Origin: a virus
Length of the DNA: 33,292 nt
Reading direction: 5' to 3' (one strand)
IMG/VR virus record: IMGVR_UViG_3300021962_000368
Location: 1-33,292 of that record
Positions 8,144 to 23,100 of the stretch are shown in pieces (positions within the stretch are counted from its first letter, which is position 1; each line of letters starts with the position of its first letter). The translations under genes and the position numbers were made by a program. The notes below the pieces were generated by a model. The model did not search any database and was not told where the DNA came from. It was given only the letters and a program-made list of their open reading frames with translations.

Positions 8144-11100
8144 ATGACTAGAATACGCACTTTAGATTTTTTACCTCAGATATTTCAAACATCAACCAAC
8201 AGCCAATTCCTTGCGGCTACCTTGGATCAATTAGTCAATCCACCATTAACAAGAAAAATACAAGGTTATGTAGGTAGTAAGTTTGGTTATGGTATTGATG
8301 CTAAAGACTATTATGTAACAGAACCCACAAAAACTAGAGCCGATTATCAACTAGAACCCGGTATTACGTTTTTAAAAGATAATGAATCAGTAGCCAAAGA
8401 TTTCATAAGTTATCCTGGATTATTAGACGCATTAAAATTGCAGGGTGGTATAACTACAGACAATAGTAAATTATTCAACAGTCAATTTTATAGTTGGGAT
8501 AGTTTTACTAATCTTGACATGATTATTAACTACAACCAGTACTACTGGTTGCCAGAAGGTCCACCTGCAGTTATTGTTGCTAGCGACACAGTATTCTTAA
8601 ACAATGAATATATTGTACAAAGCCTGCCTAACAGTTATAATATCAGAGCAGTGGGCGCAGGCGCCGGCGCAGATAATCCTACCATCACATTAATACGCGG
8701 CGGCACTTATAATTTTTATGTAAATCAGGATACTCAATTTTGGATTCAAGGTGCTCCTGGTGTAACAGGATATAGCCCTACACAAACTAATTTATATGTT
8801 CGTGATGTCTACGGTGTAAGCAATAATGGTTCAAGCAAAGACGTAATTACTTTTAATGTACCACAAAAAAATGCCCAAGATGAATATAACTATCCCGGCA
8901 ATAACCCTGTAGGGGTTGTAAGCACACGATCATTTAATCAATTAAATGGTGCAAGATTAGCAGATATTAATAATATTGATGGGGTCACATCCTTAAATGG
9001 TAGAACAGTTATGTTCTACAATACCAATATATCAAATGAAGTAGGGTATGTTTCTAATTTTTATGGTGAAGGAACATATGATGTAAATTATGATAACTTC
9101 ACTCCGTTGTTAACAACTGCGGCTACAGAGATAGATTTGTTTGGAAACATCACATTAGATAATGTTGATGATTTAGAAATCGGCACAGGAATACAATTTA
9201 GTGGAATTAGTTTTGGGGGTCTTGAATCTTATAGAACAACCAATTTCCCTATTTTTTCTAGTAACGATTTGGAAGCCGGATCTCAATATTTTATTAATTC
9301 TTTAGGAAATACTGACTGGATATCAGCAGGGGTAGAGTCTAATGCTATTATAAATGCTGAAATTAATGGTAATTTATTAATAGTTGAAAATCTAGTTAGT
9401 GGTGCATTTAGTATTGGACAAACTATAGTAGGCCCCGGTGTCGCTCCCGGCACAGTAATTATAGGGTATGACAACAATATTAGTATGACGACTAATAAAG
9501 ATACCTATATAATTAACAATGTACAAACTGTGTCTAATACTAATATGGATGTTTATGACATTCAAGTAGGTACAATATTTACTGCTACAGGTCCGGCAGT
9601 TGGCACTGGATTTGCAAGAGTTTATAGTCCGGTAATTTATTATGTTAAATCTATTAATACCTTAGATAATACTATTACTATAAGCAATATTTTAGGAGGC
9701 CCTACATATATTCCTAGTTCCGCAGACTCAGGTAGTATGACAGTCACTAAAAATCAGGGATTGTTTGAACAGGGTCTTTATGTTAATATTAATGATTATT
9801 TCTTTACTATCACATATGTGGGTGATATTGCAGATCCTATATTAAAATTAACCCCTGCAGGATTGATACCCACTGAACAAAAAATTACTCCGCAATTTGG
9901 TACACAATACATTGGATTAAATTTCTTTAAAAATCTAGATGGTTTTATTGAACAATATCCTTATATCTCTGCGCCATTAGATATATTGTATTATCAGGAT
10001 GGTACAAATCCAAATAAAGTTGGCGTGATACGTTTAATTGAAAGCAATACGTTAAACACATTAAATGTCAATACACAAATATTAGGTAAAAAGAATTTTA
10101 CATCAACTAACGGTGTTGTATTTACAAACGGATTAAAGGTTGAATTTGACGGTGACGTTATACCTAGAAGTTATTTAACTGGACAGTATTATGTCCAAGG
10201 TGTAGGCACTGCAATTGAATTGATTCCTGTAGAAAGTTTAATTGTTCCAGAAAGTTTTACTACACAAACATCATTGCCTTATGATACCACAAATTTTGAT
10301 ATAGGTAATTTTGACGCAGCATTGTTTATACCTGAAAATCAAGATTATATAACAATTGCTAGAAATAGTATTAACAAAAATGCATGGTCACGCAGCAATC
10401 GTTGGTTCCATAGTGATGTAATAAAAGCAACATCTGAATATAATAATGATCCAAATATTTTAACAACTTATGCTAACACTATTAATAAAGCAAAAAGACC
10501 TATCATTGAATTTTATCCTAACTTAAAGTTATTCAACAGCGGTACTGTCGCTAAATCATCAATTGATTTTATAGACACTAGAACCACAGATGCATTTTCA
10601 AGTGTTGCGGGACAGGCTGCATTTTATCCTGACGTAGAAACTTATACTGATTATACTGTAGAAGCAAGCATAAGTGCTAGCCCAACAGTTAATATAGGAG
10701 AATATCTAGTAGGACAACAATATAGAATTTTAAGTATTGGTACAACAGACCCTGCTAGTTGGTTAGAATTAGGTGTAGAGGTATTTGTAGAAGGTGAATT
10801 TGTACCCGGCATAGAATATGTAATTACAAGTTTAGGTGCAACCGATTGGAACGCAATCGCAGGAACAATAGGGGTTATATATAATGTAGGGAGTATATTT
10901 ACCGCTGTATACAGCGGCGAAATTGTAGGCTCCGGCGGCGGTCAAGCAGGTAAAACACTATTCACAGCACAAAATACCGGCGAATTTAATTCCAACACTT
11001 TGATATCAGGACTACCCTACACTATAACAGAATTAGGTAATACACTATGGGAAAATATTGGTAGTAGTTTAGATAGTATTACCTCATTAACGACTGTCCC

Positions 11101-14100
11101 AGCAACTGAATATATTATACAATCATTAGGAACTACAACTCAGGCTAATTGGAATACAGCAGCAGGCACCACAGACGTAGTTTATAAAGTAGGGGATGTG
11201 TTTATCCCTGTAACAAGTGTTCCGGGAGGTGGTACTGGTAAAGCTTATATTAGAAACTTTACTGCAACTGGTCCAGGAGTAGGCACAGGACTAGCAACAC
11301 AAGGTAACGGAACTTCATTATCACTTACTTCAACAAACATTTATATACCTGCCGATACAGTGAACGGAACATTATCTGTAGGCATGTATATTAATGATCA
11401 AATACAAAATGAAATTAGCCAATTGCCTGCTAACACACGAATTATAAGCATAGAAGGCACAGACACCTATACTATTAAAGTTATCTATCCATTGCCAACT
11501 ATTATTACTGGTTCAATACCCGGATCAAGTGTAATATCATTTGTTGCTAATACAAAAAATAATAGTGATTTACTACTGTTTCCCGGAGCAAGAATTGTTT
11601 TTGCTAATGAATCAAATCCATTAGTTAAAAATAAAATTTATGTAGCAAACTATAGCACAACTATAGCCGGATCATATCCTATCATTACATTAACAGAAGC
11701 ACTAGACGGCGACATACAAGCCAATGACCAATTTGCTGTATTGCGCGGACAATTATATCAAGGTACTAGTTTTTATTACAACGGTGAAAACTTTATACAA
11801 GCACAACAAAAGGTTACAGTCAATCAACCGCCAAAATTTGATGTGTATGATGAAAACGGTATAAGTTTTGGTAATGAAGATTTCTATGAAAGTACTACAT
11901 TTACCGGTAATGAATTATTCAGATATAAGTTAAATGAAAATGGTATCAATGATACTGTTTTAGGTTTTCCGGTTACTTATAGCAGTATTAATAACGTAGG
12001 TGATATCACATTTGAAGTTGCATTAAACACCGATACATTTAATTATGTAACTGGATTACAACAAAATATTACTGAAACACAGTATGTGAATACCGGTTAT
12101 GTTTACAACGTTACGTCAAGAACTGAATTTGAACGTTTGATAGGATGGCAAACAGCGGTAGCACCAAGCACTCAATATCAAATTTTCACATTTAATTATA
12201 CTCCGGACACAGATATAGAGTTTGAAGCAGGGGACAAAATTTTCTACACGGTATCATGTGATGTAGGACAACTTAATGTATCAGACACTATTTGGCCTAG
12301 TATTGAAGTTTATAATAACAATAATATATTAGTCGCAGAAACAGATTACACAGTAGAAAACGGTAGTAATTTTACTAACGTTACAGTACAAATACCCGGT
12401 ATGAATGAAACAGTAATACAGGTAGCAATATTAAGTAATCAAACAAGTAATAATGCATATTATACTGTACCTATTAATTTAAGTAACAATCCATTTAACG
12501 GTGACGTAACTACGGTAGATATAGGTGATATACGCGGTCATTATCAAAGCATATTCTATAACAATCCTGATACTACAGGTGTAGTATTTGGTCCTAACAA
12601 TACCAGAGATTTAGGTAATATTGTACCATGGGGTAATCGCATTATACAAAATAGTGCAAGTCTTGTATTACCCGGTGCGTTCTTACGTCAATCAGAACAT
12701 AATTTATTTGATGCATTGAAGTTTAATAGCAGAGAATATATTAAATTTAAATCATTATTAATAGATACAGCAAACAAGATTGCATGGCAACAAAGATTTA
12801 ATCCAAGTCAATTATTAGATGACGCATTAGATCAAATTACCAGTGTCAAAAACCAAGAGATGCCTTTCTTTTGGTCAGACATGATACCTAACAAATCTCC
12901 GTATCTAATAAACACATATACTTTCTTTAACAATATTGACACATCAACATTCCCACTAAGCAAAATTTATAATTTTGATACGGCTAATTATGAAGGTGTA
13001 TTAGTATATTTGGAGACAAAATTACAAGGTACTACAGTAACGCAACAACTTATTAAAAATATTGATTATATTATTAGTACAGAAAGTCCGTCTCTTGTAG
13101 TAACAAAAGACTTACTAAATGGCGATAAGATTATAGTCAAAGAATATAATCAAACATATGGTAGTTACATTCCAAACACACCTACTAAGTTAGGATTATA
13201 TCCTGCAACTGTACCGCATGTAACACTAGACAGTTCATATAATCAACCAACTTACTTTATAGTTGGTCATGATGGCAGTTATACAAAATTATACGGTGAT
13301 TATGATCCAATATTGGGTTGTATAGATTATCGTGATCAAGTGTTATTAGAATACGAAACTAGAGTTTATAATAACTTAAAGTTAAGCAGCACAATACCTA
13401 TCGTTGCTGCTGATATTATTCCTGGCTATTTTAGAAGTAATACAATCAACTATGATGAATGGTTGGATATGTATAGTGGCAACTTCTTAGATTGGATTGG
13501 ACAAAATAGATTGGACTATAAAACACAATTATATCTAACTAATAATGAGTACACATACAATTATAAGAATAGTAGAAATAAACTCAATAATAGTTTAATT
13601 CTACAAGGTAATTGGAGAGGTATCTACACATATTACTTTGATACCAGCACTCCTAACTTAACACCATGGGAAATGATTGGTTATAGCAACAAACCCGATT
13701 GGTGGGAAACACGTTATGGTCCTGCTCCATACACTAGCGACAACTTGATATTGTGGCAAGATATGGAAAATGGTATTGATTATAATAACGGCAATCCAAT
13801 AACAATTGACATCTATAAGCGTCCAGGATTGTTGAATATATTACCTGTAAATGATCAAGGCGAATTAATTAATCCATTATTTGCATTAGTCGGTAACTAT
13901 AATACAAATACTTTCCAACGTGATTGGAATATAGGTGACGTAGCACCTGTTGAATTTAGTTATCGCCGCAGTTCAACTTGGCCATATGATTTAATGAGAT
14001 TACAAGCATTATTGAAGCCTGCAAACTTCTTTAATCTTGGTGTAGATTTAGACAACTACAAATATAATATTGAATTCAATCAATTCTTAATTAATAATAG

Positions 14101-17100
14101 AACTCATTTAGTTCCTGCCGATATAAAAATATATGGTAATGGTACCGCAAAGACTTCATATATCAACTGGATAGTTGACTTTGAAAAGCAATTAGGAGTC
14201 AATGCTACTGATAACATAGAAAAATTATTAAAGAATTTAGATGTAAGGTTAGTATACAGATTAGCAGGATTTAGTGATAAGACATTACTAAAATTCTTTG
14301 TTGAAAAGGGTACTCCAGGATCTAAGAATGCAAGCCTATTAATTCCTGACGAAAGTTATCAAGTATTATTATATGAAAATCAACCATATGATAGACTGAT
14401 TTACAGTGCCGTCGTTGTACAATTAGTAGATGATGGATATAAAGTATTTGGTAATAGTCAAACAACAAATTACTTTAAAACATTAGTACCTGTAAAAAAT
14501 AGCAACACTAAAAAGATTACAATACAAGATGTTACAGTTGAGGTTGCAAGCGACTATAAAGATACTGTACAGTTAGTTCCATATGGCACTACACTCTATA
14601 CAGCACAAGAAGTGTCACAATTTTTAATGAGTTACGGCGCTTATCTCACAAGTGCAGGCGCTAAATTTGATATCATAGAATCAAGCGTAACAATCAATTG
14701 GGAACAAATGGTCGCAGAGTTCCTATACTGGTCTCAATTTGGCTGGAGTACAAGAAGTATCGTTACATTAAATCCAGCAGCCAACACTCTAATAATTGAT
14801 AAAGAAAGTCAAATAGTACAACCATTGACTTATCAACAAACTAATTTTGTATTAAACCAAAATTTATATCCTATTGAAATGAGGGATTTGAGTATATCAA
14901 GAGATGGAACAATATTTAGTGTATCAGCATTGAATAGAGGCGATACTATCGCTTACGGACAATTTAACTTAAGCAACATAGAACATGGTATAGTTTTTGA
15001 TAACAATACTATTTTCGGTGACGTTGTTTATAACCTAATATCAGGATTGAAACAAAATCGCATATTCGTTCAAGGTACTAAGAGCGCCGAATGGAACGGC
15101 ACTATGTTTGCCAGTGGATTTATATATAACCAAGACAATATTGAAGAATGGAAAGAAAATACAAAATACACTAAGGGCGCAATTGTTAAATTCAAAAACA
15201 AGTATTTTACTGCATTATCTGTATTGCAACCTAGCCCTACATTTGTAGAAGCACAATGGAAAGAAACCGATTACGATCAAATACAAAAGGGACTATTGCC
15301 TAATAGCAGCACAAGAAGTTATGAAAGTTCCTTGTACTACAATTCTAATCAAGCCAATCTTGAAGAAGATGCCGATCAAGTAGCCTTTAGTCTAATAGGA
15401 TTTAGACCAAGACCATATATGGCAAGTGCTGACTTGACAGATATTACTCAAGTAAATGTTTATAAAAACTTCATTAAAGAAAAAGGTACTAGAGCTGCAT
15501 TGAGCGTGTTCAAGGGTGCAAACTTACCGCAGGGCGGTATTGATTATAACATTTATGAAAATTGGGCAATACTAGCCGGCACATTTGGCGGCGTACTAAA
15601 CAATAATTTTATTGAATTCAAACTAAATCAAAATTCATTGACAGGCAATCCAGGAACCGTGGGCCTAACAACAGGTCAAACAGTTGAAGGAGTACAACAA
15701 ATAGTACCATTATATAATTTAAGAAATTATGGTCAACCTGTTAATACTGCAAATGTATTACCATTAATATCTCAATACACCCCCAGTGTTACATTCCCAG
15801 ACGCTGGTTATGTAAATTTTAACGATGTTAAAATGAGTGCATACTTCTTTGAACAGTTAGCGGTAGGTGTAGATCAATACGGCACGATTGTACCTATCAA
15901 CAATTTTTACGTAGGCGACTATGTTTATCTAGCGAATTATCTTGCAAAATGGCAAGTAATGACACCCTATGTTATAGGACAAGTTATTCAAGCAAATGCT
16001 AACTTGAATGGTACAACTACGATTACATTTGATAAACCACATAACTTAAATCAATATGAAATTTTTGCTATTATAAACTTTGATAGTTCTATCAATGGAT
16101 ATTACGTAGCAACTCAAATTGTAAATCCTTATGAAGTTATAGTTCCTCTCGTATTAAGCAATAGTGTACGAACTATTACAGGTCAAGGTATAGCATATAA
16201 TTTCTATAGCCAGCGTGTAGATCAACCAAGCGATATACAAAATCTACCGTTATTAGAAAAAGAATTTGTTAAAAATACTGCATGGGTAGACCTTAATAAT
16301 GACGGCGGTTGGGCAGTATATCGTAAAAGTATTAACTATCAATATGATAATGAATTTGAAATAGAAAATAGTGTAAATTTTGGTTCATCTGTTGCATTCA
16401 CATCAAAGGGTGACTACTTGTTCGGTGATGCAGGTACAGGTAATGTTTATCGCTTCCAGTACGATGCATTGAACAAAGTTTATGAACAAGATCAAACGAT
16501 TACTAACGATATTAGTTTTGGTACTAATATTGCCTATGCTCAAAATGTATATGCCATATCGCAAGCAACAGTTGATCCTAAAGTTTACTTTTATTATGTA
16601 AACGATACAACAATCACAGATGACATAACTCCATTTACAACAACAATTGCTGCCCCAATTGGTGCAACTAATTTTGGTACTGGTCTTGCAATGTCAGGTG
16701 ATGCTAATTGGTTATATATTGGCGATTATGATACAGACACGCCAAATATTAGAAATAAAGTTCATGCCTATCGTAGAAATAATACAGTAGTTGATGCAGG
16801 ATCATTCGTTATTGGTCGTACATATCAAATTACTGAGTTAGGCATTGATCCCGAATTTACAACTTCTGGTGCAGTAGAAAATGCTGTAGGTATATATTTC
16901 ACTGCGACTAACGTTGGTTCAGGTACAGGTAAAGCAATAAATGTAGATTATGAATTTGTAACTACATTAGAAAGTCCGGAAGTTACAGCGGATAAATTTG
17001 GTAGCGTAGTATCAACAAATTATTACGGTGATGTCGTTGTTGTAGGTGCGCCCGAATATGATTACAGTATCAATATAGAAAATTGGGGTAAATCATATGT

Positions 17101-20100
17101 GTTTAACAGAATTATTCAAAATTTTGAAGCACAAAATAATTCTTCAACAGACTCAACAACATTTACATTAGCATTTACACCAATTGGATCACAAGATCCT
17201 ATAGTTTATAAGAATGGAATTATTGTAGATAGTAGCAATTATACTATTACAGGAACAAATTTAGTTTATACTGGAACATTTAAAGCAGGTGATATAATAG
17301 AAGTTGATAGTTGTAACTTTAATCTTGTTCAAACACTTACAACAGAAACTAATCCAAGAATAGGAGTTGGATTTGGTACTGGATTAGATACAAACAAATT
17401 TGCAACTGAAATATTAGTTGGTGCACCGTTCGCGTTGAATAGCACAAATGAAGAAGGTGCTGTATATAGATATACAAATGCAGGGGCACGTTTTGGTATT
17501 GTAATAGGCACAGAAGAAGTCAATGTTACAGCACCTAGAGACTTATTAATAAATGGCTTTTTAGTAACTATACCAGTAGGTAACGGTGATTTGGCTGCAT
17601 TAACAATTAATCAAGCAGGCATATCTAATGTTGAAGCAGCATCAAGTAATGGCAAATTAATCATTTCTTTAATTAATCAAGACTTAGCATTAGCAAATGA
17701 AAAATTATTAATTAATGTTACTGATACAACTACACTAGAAGAATTAGGTTTAACATTATATACACAAACACAAGTTATACAATGTCCTCACTTGACAGGC
17801 CCAACTCAATTTGGCACAACTATTAAATTTAACGAACAAAATTCAGCAGTAGTCAGCGCGCCTTCAGGAACAAGATATGCGCAAACAACCTTTGATTTTA
17901 CCGACGATGAAAATTATCAAAATGATTTAGTGTTTGATAATAACGCTACACAGTTTATAGATAGTTATCCTAACGCCGGCGCAGTATACATGTACGATTA
18001 TTTGAGTAATTTTGAAGAAAATTTAAATAATATCGGTGCATACACATATGCTCAAAGTTGTAACAGCCGTGATCAAATTTACGGATCACAACCATATTAT
18101 GGTCGTGTATTAGACTTTAATGAAAATAAAGTTATTATAGGTACTCCTAACTATCGTCCTGATGATATTGATGGACAGGTTGTAGTTTATATTAATGAAA
18201 CCGGCATACCAAACTGGTCTGTATATCGTCAAACAAATCCAATTGTTGATATCAATAGAATACAGAACATACAAATTTATAGTGCAGAATCAAATCAAAC
18301 TTTAGTCAACATGGATTATTTTGATCCATTGCAGGGTAAATTGTTGGGTGCAGTTAGACAGAATATTGATAATATATCAAATGTTGATCCTGCCACATAC
18401 AACAATGAACTTAATACACAAAGCGGATTTGTATGGGGTGTAAATCAAGTTGGTACAGTTTGGTTTGACACCACAAACGTAAGATTTGTAAATTATCATC
18501 AAAATGATAATGCTTATAATGCAAAATATTGGGGAGCATTATTCCCGGGCAGTGACGTAGCGATTTATACTTGGATAGGTAGTTCCGTCAGTCCAGCAGA
18601 TTATCAAGGGCCCGGTATCCCTAAAGATGTAAATGCATATACAGTACAGACTATAATTAATAGTTCAAATACTATACAGCCTGTATATTACTTCTGGGTT
18701 AGAAATTCAGGATTAATATTAGGCAACAAAACACTAGCCGATACTAGTATCGCTTCATATATAAGAAATCCATTAGCATCAGGAATTACTTATTTGGCTC
18801 CGATTAATTCAAACGTATTTGCTCTTTATAATAGCCAGCAATATATCAATGCCACAGATAGTGTGTTGCACATAGGTTATAGTACAGGTTATAATGATGA
18901 TCCGAGCCATCAAAGTTATCAATTAATTAGACAAGATTTTGCAAGCGATTTCTTACCGGGCTTTGTAAATCCTGCTATGGGAATTTTCACACCAGAATCA
19001 TTATATGATAGAATGCTAGATAGCTTGGCTGGTGTTGATGAAGAAGGCGGCGTATTGCCGGATCCGTTCTTGCCTAAACTAGTACAAACAGGTGTATTGG
19101 CAAGGCCAAGACAAAGTTTCTTCTATGATCGTTACAAAGCATTACAAAATTATCTACAGTATGCAAATTCAATTTTACAATTGTATCCTATTACAGAATT
19201 ACGCCCACAAATTTCATTCTTGAATGAAAAAGGTGCGTACTATGACACAACAAACTATTGGGAAAGAATTAATTGGTGGGCACCGGGTTATAATAATAAT
19301 ACAAAACCAGTAACACAAGTTCAGTTTTATGCAGATTTGTCAACATTAACTGTACCAGAAGGTACAATTGTAAGTGTAAGCCAAAATAGTCAAGGCTTTG
19401 TTGAATATTACAGACTAGATCAAAACAATGTTTGGACTAGAATTGGATTACAAAACGGTACCATAAGATTTAAAACTGAATTATGGAATTATGATTTAGG
19501 TCAGACTGGTTATGGCGATGACTTCTACGGCACAACCCCATTTGATCAATATCCAAGTCAAGAAACACGTTGGATAATTCGCGCACTTAACGAACAAATC
19601 TATACAAATGATTTGCTAATTTATCGCAACAAATCATTGATATTATTGTTTGAATATATCCAAGCAGAAACAGTAGAAAATCAAAACTATTTGCCATGGT
19701 TAAATAAAACAAGTTTAGTAGACATATCGCACAAGATACGTGAATTAGTACCAATTCAAAACTTCAAATCTGACAATCAAGAATTTTTGTCTGGATATGT
19801 AAACGAAGTTAAACCTTATCACGTAGTGATTAAAGAATTCTTGTTTGAGTATAAAGGAACCGATGTATATCAAGGCAACATCACAGATTTTGATCTACCA
19901 GCAACTTATGATTTTACAACACAATCATTTATAACACCAGAATTGGTTTATAATAATCCTAATCAATCAAGTGAATTTTTACCTGATGATTCCGTATGGA
20001 CACTACCTCAATATACTGAGTGGTATAATAATTATGGCGTAAGTTTGGTTGGTCAAGAAAATTATCTAATAACTAAAATTGTAAGTTATTTGCCTATCGG

Positions 20101-23100
20101 CGCTACATTTGTTATTGTTGATAACGCACAAGGTTTCCCCATCAACGGTGTTATTAAAATAGCAGACGTTGAAAATCCAACAAGATTTGAAATTATAGGT
20201 TATAGTTCTGTTGATACTAGTACTAATACACTATTTGGTTTAACTAGAGGTTTAAACGGGACAGAAGAATATGATCACATACCTAATGAAAATGTCTTTA
20301 TTGATTTGCCAGCAGTTGTAGTATTAGATGGCGGTAGAGGTTACAGCAACCCACCTAGAGTATTAGCCCAAATTGATCTTAGTAAGTATCCTGAGCCTAA
20401 AGAAGAAGCAGTACTAGAAGCAATAATGAGTCTAGACTCAGTGGTAGGTATTAAAGTAATAAATCCTGGAATAGGATATGCTGTATTACCTAATATTATC
20501 ATTGATCCAGCCGCATCGTTTACATTTAGTAGTGATAATGTTACATCATTAGAGAATACTATTGAACTTTATGCTCCTGCATTGCAAACAGGGGATTTGA
20601 TACGTTATGTTAAAGTATCTGGAGAAAATATTGGTGGATTAGAAAACAATCAATATTATTATATTAACGTATTAGCAAGTAGTCCATTAACTGTATTAGC
20701 ACTATATGCAAATTATAGCGATGCAGTTAAGGATCAAAACAGAGTTGAAATTTATAGTCAAGGCACAGGATCTAATCATAAGTTTGAATTAGGTGCAAAA
20801 GCCAGTGCTATAAGTTCAAGTTATCCAATCAGAGAAAACAATTTAACTTTACGATTTGATAGAACAACTTACGATTCACAAGTCAAAGACTGGACTCCTG
20901 GCTCATTTTATGGAGCATTCTTTGCAGGTTCATATAACAATACAGAAAACGTAAGCAGTTCAAGTATTGAATTGCAGTCAACTTTACCTGCAATAAACAC
21001 TATATTAGCAAGTAATGATGGATTAGTATTACCTATCTCTAGCGTAAGCAACGAATCAGTTACCGAATGGTCAGAATTTGAACGTACCATATCTAATACT
21101 AATGCTTCAACAAATACGCTCTCACTACAAGTAAGTGTATCTACAGAAAATGCTAGTGGTTCTACAATCGGCTTTACAGTTGGAATGCCAATTAAATTTA
21201 CAGGACAAATGGGTACTAGCAACATTGTTGCTGATCAAACTTATTATGTCAACGAAATTATAAATGATACACAATTCACTATTAGTGAAACAATATCTGG
21301 TCCTGTTTATAATTTAGGAAATTATACTGCAACAACTATTAAATGCTATACCGGACAAATCACAGATACAGCAATTATTGGAACTTATTATCCGGGCATT
21401 AGAACAGTAGTCCAAACAAGTTCAACAAATAGCGTTGTTACTATCCCATTAACTAGTATTGGAACAGGCGGAACATCTGGTTTATATACAGGAATTCCAG
21501 TAGTGTTTACAGGTAATGTGTTTGGTGGCATAGAAGAACACGTTGTATATTTTGTTAATAGTGTATTAGATAATCAAAATTTCACCATACGTGAAAATAA
21601 CGATTTTGTAAGAATTAAAGCATTAAGTATTAACGCTGCCAACCAAATCATAGTACAAAATACGATCGGTCTAAATGTTAATGACAGAATCGTGTTTAGT
21701 AATATGACTATAGAGGGCGAGTCAGTTTCAGATTGGGGTAACATTGAGTTAGGTACAATATATTACGTAAAGAGTATTGGTATCAATGTTATTACAATTA
21801 GTGAAACATTAGGCGGTAGTGAGTATGCATTAAGTCCGGTAACTGCCGATAGTCAAACATATTGCTTCTTTGTAGATCAAGAAGGTAATCTTGAATTAAC
21901 AGATGAAACTGGCACTATGACAATTAACATACAGTTGCCAGCAAGTCCTGGACAAGTTGACGGACAATTGTTTACGTTCTATCCTACAAGTACTCAATAC
22001 ACAAATATTACATCATTGGAATATGGTAATTTAATTCAAAGAACAATAGAATATTCTTCAGCAACAGCCAATCTTATAACTATTACCAATAGTAGCGGCG
22101 GTCGTTCGGGTATGTACATAGGCATGCCGATTACAGTTGATATTAACATGGGCGGTCTTGTTGCCAATACGACATATTACATAGAAGAAATAGGCACATT
22201 AACTTATGCTATCACAAGTTCATCAGCAACAAGTGATGAATTTACAGTAGATGGTACTGTAGATTCTATGTATGTAGATATGCCTGTTGTATTCTCAGAA
22301 AATCCCTTAGGTAGTATAGTAGTCGGTGCAACTTATTATGTTGATACTATAGATACTATTAACAACAGATTTACAGTTAAAGATAGTTTAACAGGAACAA
22401 AAGTTGAATTAACAACAAATTCTGGTAGCATGATTGCAACTGGACCTGTATATTTAAAACTTAATACAACTATTACAAGTGATGAATATGGCCCAGTAAC
22501 ACTAAATCAAAAAATAACAACAGATGCCACTTTTGATGTAAGTTATATATTAGGTGGTTATAGAGTCATAATAAGTGATCAGGGTGCAGGCTTTACTATA
22601 AACAATACTATTAAAATACCCGGTAATTTACTAGGAGGTACAACTCCTAAAAATGATTTAACAATCACTGTTAACAAGATTGATAGTATAGTGCCTGGAA
22701 CATATAGTTGGTCATTACCAATAGAAAGTAATGGAAATATATTAAATGTCATTTGTAATGGAAAACCAAATGCAACAACAAACAAATACTATCTAAAGGT
22801 CATTAATGCAAATTCATTTAAGGTATATAGTGATCCAAGAATGACTATACCAGTAAGTGGTTTGACATTACCATATGATGGTTGGACTAGCGCTAACGCT
22901 ACTTCATGTTCTGGCACAAATATTATATTAGACGATACAAATTCCTTTACAGAAAATGATTCAGTCGTATTCACTGGAACAGTATTTGGTAATATAATAT
23001 TAGGTAAAACATATTATATTGCAGACATAATTGACAGTACAACTATTACTATTAGTGAGGAACCAGGTGGCACAGCATTTGTAGTTGGATCTGATTCTGG

